5,887 nt of DNA. Source: Calditrichaceae bacterium. GTDB lineage: Bacteria; Calditrichota; Calditrichia; Calditrichales; Calditrichaceae. Both the position numbers and the translations under genes were made by a program. The notes beneath the pieces are model-generated. The model ran no database searches and was not told where the DNA came from. It worked only from the letters and a program-made list of their open reading frames with translations. Below are positions 1-5,184 of the stretch, piece after piece; position 1 is the first letter of the stretch, and the number at the start of each line of letters is the position of its first letter. Location: contig JAUXGF010000210.1 in assembly GCA_030622395.1 (NCBI GenBank), positions 1 to 5,887 of the forward strand, written 5' to 3'.

Positions 1-1
1 G

Positions 2-1063
2 GAGCTGATTGTAAGCGAGAGGCGGTCTTCCCTTTTAGAAGAAGAAATCATCGATTTGCATCGAAAGATCAAGGGGGAACGAGTAATATTAGGTGAAAGC
101 GAGGTAATAAAAAATGTTTTTAGTCAAATAGAAAAAGTAGCTGGAACAGACGCCACGGTTTTGGTTTATGGAGAGACCGGAACCGGCAAGGAATCAGTTG
201 CACAAGCAATACATTACAACAGTTGCAGGAAGGGAGAGCCATTCGGGGTAATTGACTGCGCCGCTATTCCTTCCACCTTATTAGAAACTGAACTTTTTGG
301 CTATGAAAAGGGAGCGTTCACCGGGGCTTATACTCAAACTAAGGGTATTTTTGAGACCTCAAACGACGGTACTATTCTTTTAGATGAAATTGAAGAACTT
401 CCCTTACATTTACAGTCTAAACTGCTTAGAGTACTGCAAGAAAAGGATATTAGAAGAGTTGGCGGCAGTGAAAGAATTAAAGTTAATGTAAGGTTGATTG
501 CCACATGTAATAGTAAACTTAAGGAATTCGTTAATGCAGGGAAGTTACGTTTAGATTTATACTACCGCTTGAATGTATTTCCAATAAATCTTCCCCCATT
601 AAGAGATAGGGATGGAGATATTATTTTACTGGCGCAATATTTTTTAAGTCAGTTTGGTAGAAATAAAACAGTAAAAGGGTTTACGAATTCTGCAAAAGAA
701 GCGTTAAGTAGTTATCATTGGCCAGGAAACATCCGCGAGTTGCAACACAAAATAGAAAGAGCGGTAATTATGAGTAATTCGGAATATCTGTCAGCGGAAG
801 ATTTAGAGTTTGACAGGCAGTTAATAAAAAAAGGGAAGCAAATTTATTTTGAAGGACAGACTTCAGTTAATTATCCAATTATTTTAACTAAGAATGATAT
901 TATACGAGCGGAGAAAGAAGAGGGAATCTTACCGGTTTTAAAAAACAAAATTATAAAATTAGTGTTAAAACATACTCAAGGCGACATTAAAAAAGCCAGC
1001 CGTATATTAGGGATTAACCAGGCTACAGTTTACCGTCATTTGAAAAAAACAGAATCTTTATAA
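2..1063 (+). CDS. sigma-54-dependent transcriptional activator (NtrC family), 5'-truncated by window edge
   Basis: This is a bacterial enhancer-binding protein that uses ATP hydrolysis to open promoters held by RNA polymerase with sigma-54. The frame is open back to base 2, so the N-terminus (often a receiver or other sensor domain) is missing. A TTG at 56 is in frame but is probably internal. The bases before it encode a charged helical stretch (SERRSSLLEEEIIDLHRKI) that looks like an inter-domain linker. Numbering from that TTG, the AAA+ domain shows Walker A GETGTGKE (39-46), the sigma-54-contacting loop GAFTGA (86-91, intact), Walker B ILLDEIEE (107-114), sensor I (about 147-152), arginine-finger residues in GKLRLDLYYRL (162-172) and sensor II WPGNIRELQ (222-230). 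A Fis-type helix-turn-helix fills about 303-330, ending in NQATVYRHLKK. The intact GAFTGA supports a genuine sigma-54 activator. Its target and signal cannot be told from this window. It is convergent with the STAS gene, and no strong forward terminator follows it. Confidence 0.96.
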   Translation, partial: ELIVSERRSSLLEEEIIDLHRKIKGERVILGESEVIKNVFSQIEKVAGTDATVLVYGETGTGKESVAQAIHYNSCRKGEPFGVIDCAAIPSTLLETELFGYEKGAFTGAYTQTKGIFETSNDGTILLDEIEELPLHLQSKLLRVLQEKDIRRVGGSERIKVNVRLIATCNSKLKEFVNAGKLRLDLYYRLNVFPINLPPLRDRDGDIILLAQYFLSQFGRNKTVKGFTNSAKEALSSYHWPGNIRELQHKIERAVIMSNSEYLSAEDLEFDRQLIKKGKQIYFEGQTSVNYPIILTKNDIIRAEKEEGILPVLKNKIIKLVLKHTQGDIKKASRILGINQATVYRHLKKTESL

Positions 1064-1150
1064 GAGGTAAACGATTTATTTATACATTCATCTTGCCATA
1101 ACATATTTATTTAATATAAAGTCAAAAGGTCTTGAATTATTGTTAATTAT

Positions 1151-1189
1151 AAAAAAAAGGAACTAAGTTTTCTATATAACTCGTTCCTT
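1151..1189 (-). terminator. intrinsic terminator of the STAS gene
   Basis: Perfect 7-bp arms AAGGAAC (1157-1163) and GTTCCTT (1183-1189) enclose a further AGTT/AACT pairing. Read on the minus strand, the hairpin is followed directly by a run of eight T (1158 down to 1151), the classic rho-independent layout. It lies 44 bases beyond the STAS stop codon. On the plus strand the hairpin is followed by ATAAAATTG, a poor U-tract, so it would be a weak terminator at best for the convergent activator gene. Confidence 0.85.
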
Positions 1190-1233
1190 ATAAAATTGTA
1201 AAAATAATATTTTTGGCTAAATATGTTTAAGGA

Positions 1234-1575
1234 TTAATTACCAAAAGAAGATACCGCTCGTTCTACTGTTTCGTAAGTATCGAATACTTTTATTAATTGA
1301 GTAATTACTAATAGACTTTCAACTTTTTCAGTTACTCTGGCTAAAACCAACTTTCCTTTAGCATTAGTTAGTGTGGTCATGCATGCCATAAGTACGCCCA
1401 TACCGGAACTGTTCATCCATTTTACATCGCCAAGGTCAATTACAACTTTGCTAATATTATCATTAATAAGACCGCGTACATGGTCATGCAAAGCCGTGGT
1501 TTCCGGGCCTCCCATCATTTTACCGGATATGCTTAAGACAGCGACATGGTTTTCTATTTTCTCTTTGATTTTCAT
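1234..1575 (-). CDS. STAS-domain protein, anti-sigma-factor antagonist (SpoIIAA/RsbV-like)
   Basis: This is a cytoplasmic single-domain STAS protein of 113 residues, close to the usual length of SpoIIAA/RsbV antagonists. In partner-switching systems such proteins bind an anti-sigma kinase when unphosphorylated and are released when a conserved serine is phosphorylated. The conserved segment here is WMNSSGMGVLMA, with S56 and S57. N55 takes the place of the Asp found in the canonical DSSG motif. The N-terminal strand and the GKMMGGPET turn (19-26) are typical of STAS proteins from the FCB group (recalled, not searched). The start is set at the ATG at 1575 because AGGAG lies 5 bases upstream. 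A TTG at 1590 would add five residues but would place the SD inside the coding region. The gene stands alone, with a terminator after it, and no kinase or phosphatase partner is visible. Its role could be in stress sigma-factor control or another partner-switch; the sequence does not decide. Confidence 0.92.
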   Translation of the reverse strand: MKIKEKIENHVAVLSISGKMMGGPETTALHDHVRGLINDNISKVVIDLGDVKWMNSSGMGVLMACMTTLTNAKGKLVLARVTEKVESLLVITQLIKVFDTYETVERAVSSFGN

Positions 1576-1580
1576 TGATG

Positions 1581-1588
1581 CTCCTCTC
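1581..1588 (-). promoter_or_regulatory. ribosome binding site of the STAS gene
   Basis: On the minus strand GAGAGGAG precedes the ATG at 1575 with a 5-base gap (CATCA). It selects this ATG over the in-frame TTG at 1590. Confidence 0.85.
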
Positions 1589-1625
1589 AATTTAGGTTGA
1601 TTGAGAAATTAAAAATATCGTGCAT

Positions 1626-1654
1626 AACTTAAAATATATTCACAAATTAGTCAA
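1626..1654 (-). promoter_or_regulatory. candidate promoter of the STAS gene
   Basis: On the minus strand TTGACT (1654-1649) is followed after 17 bases by TAAGTT (1631-1626). The -35 is good (5 of 6 to TTGACA) and the -10 is weak (3 of 6). It would give a leader of roughly 45 bases. The surrounding 1576-1805 gap is AT-rich and shows nothing else except a 13-bp direct repeat and the rpoZ terminator. Confidence 0.35.
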
Positions 1655-1778
1655 TATTTAATTTATTGTATAGTCCCTATAAATTTGGATAGAAATATTT
1701 TTAAGAATATAATTTTGTAAATTGATTGCTGTATTTTAGAAATATTTTTCAGTCTGGCTGGTAGGTTTTAAAAAGAAC

Positions 1779-1804
1779 AAAAAAAACCCTTACAAATGTA
1801 AGGG
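1779..1804 (-). terminator. intrinsic terminator of rpoZ
   Basis: CCCTTACA (1787-1794) and TGTAAGGG (1797-1804) form a perfect stem, effectively 7 bp with a 4-base loop. On the minus strand the stem is followed at once by eight T (1786-1779). The hairpin begins one base after the rpoZ stop codon, so rpoZ appears to be the last gene of its transcript. Confidence 0.92.
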
Positions 1805-1805
1805 C

Positions 1806-2111
1806 TTATTCATCTAAACTCACTTCTTTTTCTTCGGGATAAAGCGCTTTTATTTTACCGTCAAATAATTCATCCTGAGCGACAACCGTTGGATTAATTT
1901 CCCGTTCAAATTTCAAATCCTTCATCAATTCACGATCATAAATGTCGGTTTCATCATACATATCCATATCGTCTAATATTTCTTCCTCTTTCTTCTTGGC
2001 AATGCGCTCCCCATTTATCTGCCTCGCCCGAGCCGCAATTAACAGGCACATTTCATATATATTAAAATTCTTTTCCCGAAGCTCTCTTAAATCTATAGTT
2101 TTAATTGACAC
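1806..2111 (-). CDS. rpoZ: DNA-directed RNA polymerase subunit omega
   Basis: Omega is the small subunit that clamps the beta' C-terminus and helps assemble RNA polymerase (bacterial counterpart of Rpb6). The 101-residue product has the family core at about 6-45: IDLRELREKNFNIYEMCLLI followed by AARARQINGERIAKK, with the hallmark arginine-rich ARARQIN helix. After the core comes an acidic stretch, EEEILDDMDMYDETDIYDRE (42-61), in the region where other omegas have their helical tail, then a C-terminal segment ending in PEEKEVSLDE. Start: GTG at 2111 with a strong AAGGAGG six bases upstream. In many bacteria rpoZ sits between gmk and coaBC; here neither is adjacent, and the gene has its own candidate promoter and terminator. 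The sequence is divergent from the E. coli type and resembles FCB-group omegas, so the assignment rests on the core motif, size and overall charge pattern. Confidence 0.87.
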   Translation of the reverse strand: MSIKTIDLRELREKNFNIYEMCLLIAARARQINGERIAKKKEEEILDDMDMYDETDIYDRELMKDLKFEREINPTVVAQDELFDGKIKALYPEEKEVSLDE

Positions 2112-2117
2112 TAACAG

Positions 2118-2124
2118 CCTCCTT
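2118..2124 (-). promoter_or_regulatory. ribosome binding site of rpoZ (sets the GTG start)
   Basis: On the minus strand AAGGAGG lies six bases (CTGTTA) before the GTG at 2111. This near-perfect SD supports the non-ATG start. Confidence 0.88.
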
Positions 2125-2142
2125 CAAAAAAATTGAACCTTT

Positions 2143-2171
2143 AATTTATTCTAATAAATTATCAAAGTCAA
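2143..2171 (-). promoter_or_regulatory. candidate sigma-70-type promoter of rpoZ
   Basis: On the minus strand TTGACT (2171-2166, 5 of 6 to consensus) is separated by exactly 17 bases from TAAATT (2148-2143, 4 of 6). Transcription would start near 2136 and leave a leader of about 25 bases containing the strong SD. This fits rpoZ being expressed separately from accD upstream. Confidence 0.5.
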
Positions 2172-2233
2172 ATTTGTTTTATGATTTTGGGAATGCCTCA
2201 GTTAATTGGGCAAAAATTTGAACAACGCATGAG

Positions 2234-2302
2234 AACCCACCCCTAACCCCTCCCAAGAGAGGCATTGCTTATTCCCCCCTTGGGAGGGGTTAGGGGTGGG
2301 TT
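2234..2302. repeat. perfect 24-bp inverted repeat with 21-base loop and G-quadruplex-type arms
   Basis: The left arm (2234-2257, starting AACCCACCCCTAACCCC) and the right arm (2279-2302, ending GGGGTTAGGGGTGGGTT) are exact reverse complements over 24 bp. The intervening 21 bases (2258-2278) begin AGAGGCATTGC and end in a run of five C. GGGAGGGGTTAGGGGTGGG occurs on the plus strand at 2282-2300 and on the minus strand at 2254-2236, and both fit the four-G-run quadruplex pattern. The element lies 54 bases past the accD stop and upstream of the rpoZ promoter, and its composition is very unlike the AT-rich surroundings. No U-tract follows on the minus strand, so it is not a standard intrinsic terminator for accD, although an RNA hairpin this strong could still block exonucleases or slow polymerase. 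It looks like a dispersed palindromic repeat or a miniature mobile element. No target duplication was seen. Confidence 0.93.
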
Positions 2303-2356
2303 TGTGTTATTCCAAATATATGCTTAAAATAATTTTCAGCCGGAGAAGGATTGCAA

Positions 2357-3202
2357 TTAGTTTTTATGTTCAAAAAAATCTAAAATATTTGCTATCCGTC
2401 TTTTGAGTTCGTGACGATGAACAATTAGATCTAAAAATCCATGTTCCATTAAAAATTCAGACCGCTGGAAGCCCGGCGGTAAATCCTGACCGATGGTTTG
2501 TTTAATAACCCGCGGGCCGGCAAAACCGATCAAAGCGCCCGGCTCGGCAATATGAATATCGCCAAGCATTGCGTAACTGGCGGTTGTGCCGCCTGTAGTG
2601 GGATTGGTTAATATTGAAATATAAGGAATGTTGTGTTTAGCAAGCCGCTTCAATTTAGCGCTTGTTTTAGCCATTTGCATCAGGCTTAAAATTCCTTCGT
2701 GCATACGAGCCCCGCCGGAAGATGATAAAATAAAAAGAGGTTGTTTCAACTCTAACGCCTTGTCAACCGCCCTGGATATTTTTTCGCCTACTACCGATCC
2801 CATGCTTCCTCCTAAAAACCGGAATTCCATCAATGCCATAACCGCCGGGCGCTTTTCTATTTCGCCCGTACCGGTAATTACCGCTTCATTTAGTCCTGTT
2901 TTTTGTACAGCGGCTTTGTATTTATCGCTATACTTTTTAAAATCTTTGAAATTTAAAGGATCAGTGGATTTTATTTTAGAATTAAATTCTTTAAAAGTAT
3001 CTTTATCAAATAAAATATCAATGTAAATATCGCTGGTGATTCGAAAATGAAAGTCGCATTTAGGGCAAACGTATAATTTTTTTTCCAGTTCTTTTTTATA
3101 GGTGATTTCTCCACAGCTTTCACATTTCACCCATAAACCGTCGGGCATGTCCTTTTTTTCCGTTGGTTTTAGCGTTTCTTTTTTACGTTTAAACCAATCC
3201 AT
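2357..3202 (-). CDS. accD: acetyl-CoA carboxylase carboxyltransferase subunit beta
   Basis: AccD pairs with AccA in the alpha2-beta2 carboxyltransferase that moves the carboxyl group from carboxybiotin to acetyl-CoA, giving malonyl-CoA, the first committed step of fatty-acid synthesis. The 281-residue product is full length. It has the N-terminal zinc ribbon with four cysteines, C27-x2-C30 and C46-x2-C49, then the crotonase-like core. Core motifs are FLGGSMGSVVGEKI (129-142), SSSGGARMHEG (160-170), NPTTGGTTASYAMLGD (200-215), GFAGPRVI (226-233) and the LPPGFQRSEFLMEHGFLD signature (241-258). The start ATG at 3202 follows a modest AAAGGGA five bases upstream. The gene begins 10 bases after the rimI stop, so it is very likely co-transcribed with tsaB and rimI. 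accA and the biotin subunits are not in the window. No intrinsic terminator follows; the large inverted repeat at 2234-2302 is the next structured element. Confidence 0.98.
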   Translation of the reverse strand: MDWFKRKKETLKPTEKKDMPDGLWVKCESCGEITYKKELEKKLYVCPKCDFHFRITSDIYIDILFDKDTFKEFNSKIKSTDPLNFKDFKKYSDKYKAAVQKTGLNEAVITGTGEIEKRPAVMALMEFRFLGGSMGSVVGEKISRAVDKALELKQPLFILSSSGGARMHEGILSLMQMAKTSAKLKRLAKHNIPYISILTNPTTGGTTASYAMLGDIHIAEPGALIGFAGPRVIKQTIGQDLPPGFQRSEFLMEHGFLDLIVHRHELKRRIANILDFFEHKN

Positions 3203-3212
3203 AGCTATCCCT

Positions 3213-3659
3213 TTATTTTAACTGTATATTCCTTTTAACCATCACAAGCGCGTCTTCCCTATCGGAATAGTATGCGCTGCTAATATATAATTCCTCAAAA
3301 TTAAATTTCTTATATAATTCGATAGCCGGTAAATTTGACCGGCGCACTTCCAAATATACTTCCTCATATTGATTAAATTTTTGCAAAATAAATTTTAATA
3401 AATGATTGCCTAATCCCTTCCTGCGAAAATCTGGATCAATAGCAAAATTACCAATATGAACTTCTCCGGCATAATGCCATATCACTGCGTAGCCCACAAT
3501 TTTTGAATCTATGGTCATCACACAGGGATAAGAAATTTGCCGTTTTTTAACGTCGGCTTTAAAACTTTCCAAAGACCAGGCATCAGGGAAAATACGCTGT
3601 TCTAAATGATATACCTCTTTAATATCATCGAACTGCATACGCCTGATTTTAATCTTCAT
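3213..3659 (-). CDS. rimI: GNAT N-acetyltransferase, RimI-like (ribosomal protein N-terminal alanine acetyltransferase)
   Basis: The product belongs to the GNAT family, which transfers acetyl from acetyl-CoA to an amine. RimI acetylates the N-terminal alanine of ribosomal protein S18 in E. coli, and relatives act on other N-termini. The 148 residues match the usual RimI length. The acetyl-CoA motif A is IDPDFRRKGLGNHLL (74-88), with the pyrophosphate-binding R/Q-x-x-G-x-G as RRKGLG (79-84). The conserved C-terminal part reads LEVRRSNLPAIELYKKFNF (103-121), followed by a tyrosine-rich YYSDREDALVM (130-140). The ATG at 3659 overlaps the tsaB stop in an ATGA arrangement and has no clear SD of its own, so translation is probably coupled to tsaB. 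Adjacency to tsaB is a widespread arrangement and supports the RimI call, but substrate specificity cannot be read from sequence. Confidence 0.93.
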   Translation of the reverse strand: MKIKIRRMQFDDIKEVYHLEQRIFPDAWSLESFKADVKKRQISYPCVMTIDSKIVGYAVIWHYAGEVHIGNFAIDPDFRRKGLGNHLLKFILQKFNQYEEVYLEVRRSNLPAIELYKKFNFEELYISSAYYSDREDALVMVKRNIQLK

Positions 3660-4342
3660 AAAACACCGGCAAATGGACGAATATACATTGGTTCCAAATT
3701 AGCGAGATCATCCGCGCCGCTGCTGCGGTATTTTTCATTTCCCAAATCCGCCAGTAAGCTTGCTGAAAAATTTGCTTTATTCATTAAACAAATATTTTTT
3801 TTCAACAACTCGTTTACAATATTCTCGTCTAATTTTAAATCTTTTTTGCAAATCACCTGCGCCCCGCCAGGAATGCGGTTTGACACGGCGTTTTTTTGAA
3901 TAATCTGATGATCCTTTATAACTGTATATTCTTCGCTGATTATTTCATGTTCAGCCAAATAGACTTCATCACGCCTGGCTTCAATCAAAGTAAAAAGCGC
4001 TGAACTTTTTGCCGCCCTTTGCCTGGCAAGCGCCTGATGATTGGAAACGCCGGTTATGGGAATATTTTTACCATAACACAAACCCTGAGCATAACTGAGC
4101 CCTATACGTAAACCCGTAAACGAACCGGGCCCTATACTTACCGCAACCAGATGTATATCGTCAATATTATACTTTTGACTTCGATCATCGGATGACAGGA
4201 ATTTTAACCCTTCATTGACTAATTCACCGACTAAAGCGGCATGCTGCATAGGCAGCTCAAGATTGTATTCCAGCAGTGTACGCCCCTTTTCCCAGAATGC
4301 CACACTGCACAAAATGTCCGATGTTTCAATCGCAAGAATCAT
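3656..4342 (-). CDS. tsaB: tRNA threonylcarbamoyladenosine biosynthesis protein TsaB
   Basis: TsaB is the catalytically inactive paralogue of TsaD in the ASKHA (actin-like) fold. It scaffolds the TsaB-TsaD-TsaE complex that installs t6A at position 37 of ANN-decoding tRNAs. The chosen product is 228 residues, close to the 231 of E. coli TsaB. It shows the N-terminal phosphate-loop-like ILAIETSD (2-9), the diagnostic VSIGPGSFTGLRIGLSYAQG (69-88) and FTLIEARRDEVYLAEH (117-132), where many homologues have DARRGEVY. The start is put at the ATG at 4342 because ILAIETS is the conserved beginning. The open frame extends to a TTG at 4396, whose 18 extra residues are unlike the family; the SD before the ATG is weak. 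The TGA stop overlaps the rimI ATG by 4 bp. tsaE lies upstream on the same strand beyond a 198-bp gap. TsaD and TsaC are not in this window. Confidence 0.96.
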   Translation of the reverse strand: MILAIETSDILCSVAFWEKGRTLLEYNLELPMQHAALVGELVNEGLKFLSSDDRSQKYNIDDIHLVAVSIGPGSFTGLRIGLSYAQGLCYGKNIPITGVSNHQALARQRAAKSSALFTLIEARRDEVYLAEHEIISEEYTVIKDHQIIQKNAVSNRIPGGAQVICKKDLKLDENIVNELLKKNICLMNKANFSASLLADLGNEKYRSSGADDLANLEPMYIRPFAGVL

Positions 4343-4465
4343 AGTCGCGCCATCACCAAATCTAACCTGCCGGGCGGAAAGATATTGTAATACCAAAATA
4401 TTGGATTAATAGATTGTTAAAATATAATCCTCACATTTATAAAGATATATTTCTCCGGCGCCCAC

Positions 4466-4497
4466 TATTCCAGTGTTCCAGTATTCCAATATTCCAT
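4466..4497. repeat. four tandem copies of an 8-bp unit (TATTCCAG-like)
   Basis: Reading the plus strand: TATTCCAG (4466-4473), TGTTCCAG (4474-4481), TATTCCAA (4482-4489) and TATTCCAT (4490-4497), with no spacers. The invariant core is T-x-TTCCA with one variable base at the end. The array lies in the gap between tsaE and tsaB (4343-4540). The 8-bp period is not a multiple of three, and the minus-strand reading hits a stop quickly, so it is not coding. Its origin (slippage, remnant of a dispersed repeat, or a binding array) cannot be decided here. Confidence 0.9.
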
Positions 4498-4540
4498 CAA
4501 TTATTTTAAATATTTTTAGCTGGGATTATATTGCCTTTCA

Positions 4541-4966
4541 TTACTCTTCAAACCGCTTAAGCGTAAACTTCCTTTTTTGTCCGTTAAATTGGATTTTAAT
4601 TTTATAATATAACTTAAGCTGCTTTTCCACAAGTTGCGGCCATTCGATAAAAGTAACCGCATCCGTATTTAAGAATTCTTCCCAACCAAGATTGTCCAAC
4701 TCGCTCACGTCTTCAATTCGATAAAAATCCAAATGATTGACAGACAGCGTTCCTCTGTATTGATTAATGATTGAAAATGAGGGGCTGACAGCCTCATCCT
4801 CAGTTTGCCAGATTTTACAAAGTTCTTTTACTAAAAATGTTTTACCGCTTCCCAAATCGCCTTCAAGCAGAACAACGTCGGAAGGTTCGAAAATCTTGGA
4901 AAGCGCTGCGGCAATCTTTATTGTTTCTTCTATTGATTCAGATACAAAAGATTTTATTATTTTCAT
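4541..4966 (-). CDS. tsaE: tRNA threonylcarbamoyladenosine biosynthesis ATPase TsaE
   Basis: TsaE is the P-loop ATPase that binds the TsaB-TsaD dimer and drives turnover of t6A synthesis. The 141-residue product has the normal family length. It shows Walker A GDLGSGKT (36-43), the conserved SPSFSIINQY (61-70), the HLDFYRIE motif (78-85) and the C-terminal TFIEWP (105-110), whose E-W-P is typical of TsaE. The ATG at 4966 has no recognisable SD, so translation may start from a short or leaderless transcript. The gene heads the minus-strand run tsaE, tsaB, rimI, accD. The 198-bp gap before tsaB, with its tandem repeats, means it may be transcribed separately from tsaB, and no intrinsic terminator is visible after it. 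It is divergent from the gene at 5185. Confidence 0.96.
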   Translation of the reverse strand: MKIIKSFVSESIEETIKIAAALSKIFEPSDVVLLEGDLGSGKTFLVKELCKIWQTEDEAVSPSFSIINQYRGTLSVNHLDFYRIEDVSELDNLGWEEFLNTDAVTFIEWPQLVEKQLKLYYKIKIQFNGQKRKFTLKRFEE

Positions 4967-4983
4967 TGCATAACATTAACGTC

Positions 4984-5012
4984 AATTTAAATGATAAAGT
5001 AAATAAAGTTAA
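4984..5012 (-). promoter_or_regulatory. candidate promoter of tsaE
   Basis: On the minus strand TTAACT (5012-5007, 4 of 6) precedes TAAATT (4989-4984, 4 of 6) with a 17-base spacer. It uses the same -10 hexamer as the rpoZ candidate. It would start transcription close to 4977, leaving only about 10 bases before the ATG, in keeping with the missing SD. In such AT-rich DNA chance matches are common. Confidence 0.28.
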
Positions 5013-5116
5013 TGGAAAAATATACGCAACACAAGCGGACAGCCGAGAATATAAAAAAATGATGGAATAATTTTTAATTATTTGTAAGAATTTTGCTGAT
5101 TAGAAAAATAATTGAA

Positions 5117-5145
5117 TTGACTAATTACCTAACAAATTGTATTTT
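5117..5145 (+). promoter_or_regulatory. candidate promoter of the 5185-5887 module
   Basis: TTGACT (5117-5122, 5 of 6) and TATTTT (5140-5145, 4 of 6) are separated by 17 bases. The start would be near 5152, with a leader of about 33 bases lacking an obvious SD. An alternative weaker pair is TTGAAC (5144-5149) with AATTAT (5167-5172), also 17 bases apart. Confidence 0.4.
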
Positions 5146-5161
5146 GAACCTAAAAGTTAGG
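5127..5161. repeat. operator-like CCTAA repeats overlapping the module promoter
   Basis: ACCTAA occurs at 5127-5132 and again at 5148-5153, exactly 21 bp apart (two helical turns). The second copy forms an inverted repeat with TTAGG (5157-5161), and CCTAAC (5128-5133) is the exact inverse of GTTAGG (5156-5161). The sites surround the candidate -10 and start point, where an autoregulator would bind. The repeats are short and may be chance. Confidence 0.3.
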
Positions 5162-5184
5162 CATAAAATTATATATTATTAGAC

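Noticed and set aside
1064..1233. Forward intrinsic terminator for the sigma-54 activator
   Set aside because: The only hairpin (1157-1189) has its T-run on the minus-strand side. The plus-strand continuation is not U-rich, so it is assigned to the STAS gene.
2628..3026. 132-codon open frame on the plus strand inside accD
   Set aside because: It is antisense to the zinc-ribbon and core region of accD, has no recognisable domain, and the accD frame carries every family motif. The same holds for the plus-strand frames at 1373-1600, 1942-2136, 3606-3899, 4215-4409 and 4767-4973.
4343..4396. Longer tsaB from the TTG at 4396
   Set aside because: The 18 extra residues precede the conserved ILAIETS beginning, are unlike the family, and would make the protein longer than usual. 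The ATG at 4342 is preferred.
4403..4430. GGATTA ... TAATCC inverted repeat upstream of tsaB
   Set aside because: Only 6 bp with a 16-base loop in AT-rich DNA and no T-run; expected by chance. No convincing promoter for tsaB was found in this gap either.
2339..4459. 9-mer GCCGGAGAA shared (inverted) between the accD downstream region and the tsaB upstream region
   Set aside because: A single 9-base match in nearly 6 kb is expected by chance, and the flanks do not match.
4837..5070. 77-codon plus-strand frame across the tsaE start into the intergenic region, ending in QADSREYKKMME
   Set aside because: Its first half is antisense to tsaE. The last part looks slightly protein-like and could be the relic of an old gene end, but there is no start, SD or recognisable motif to support it.
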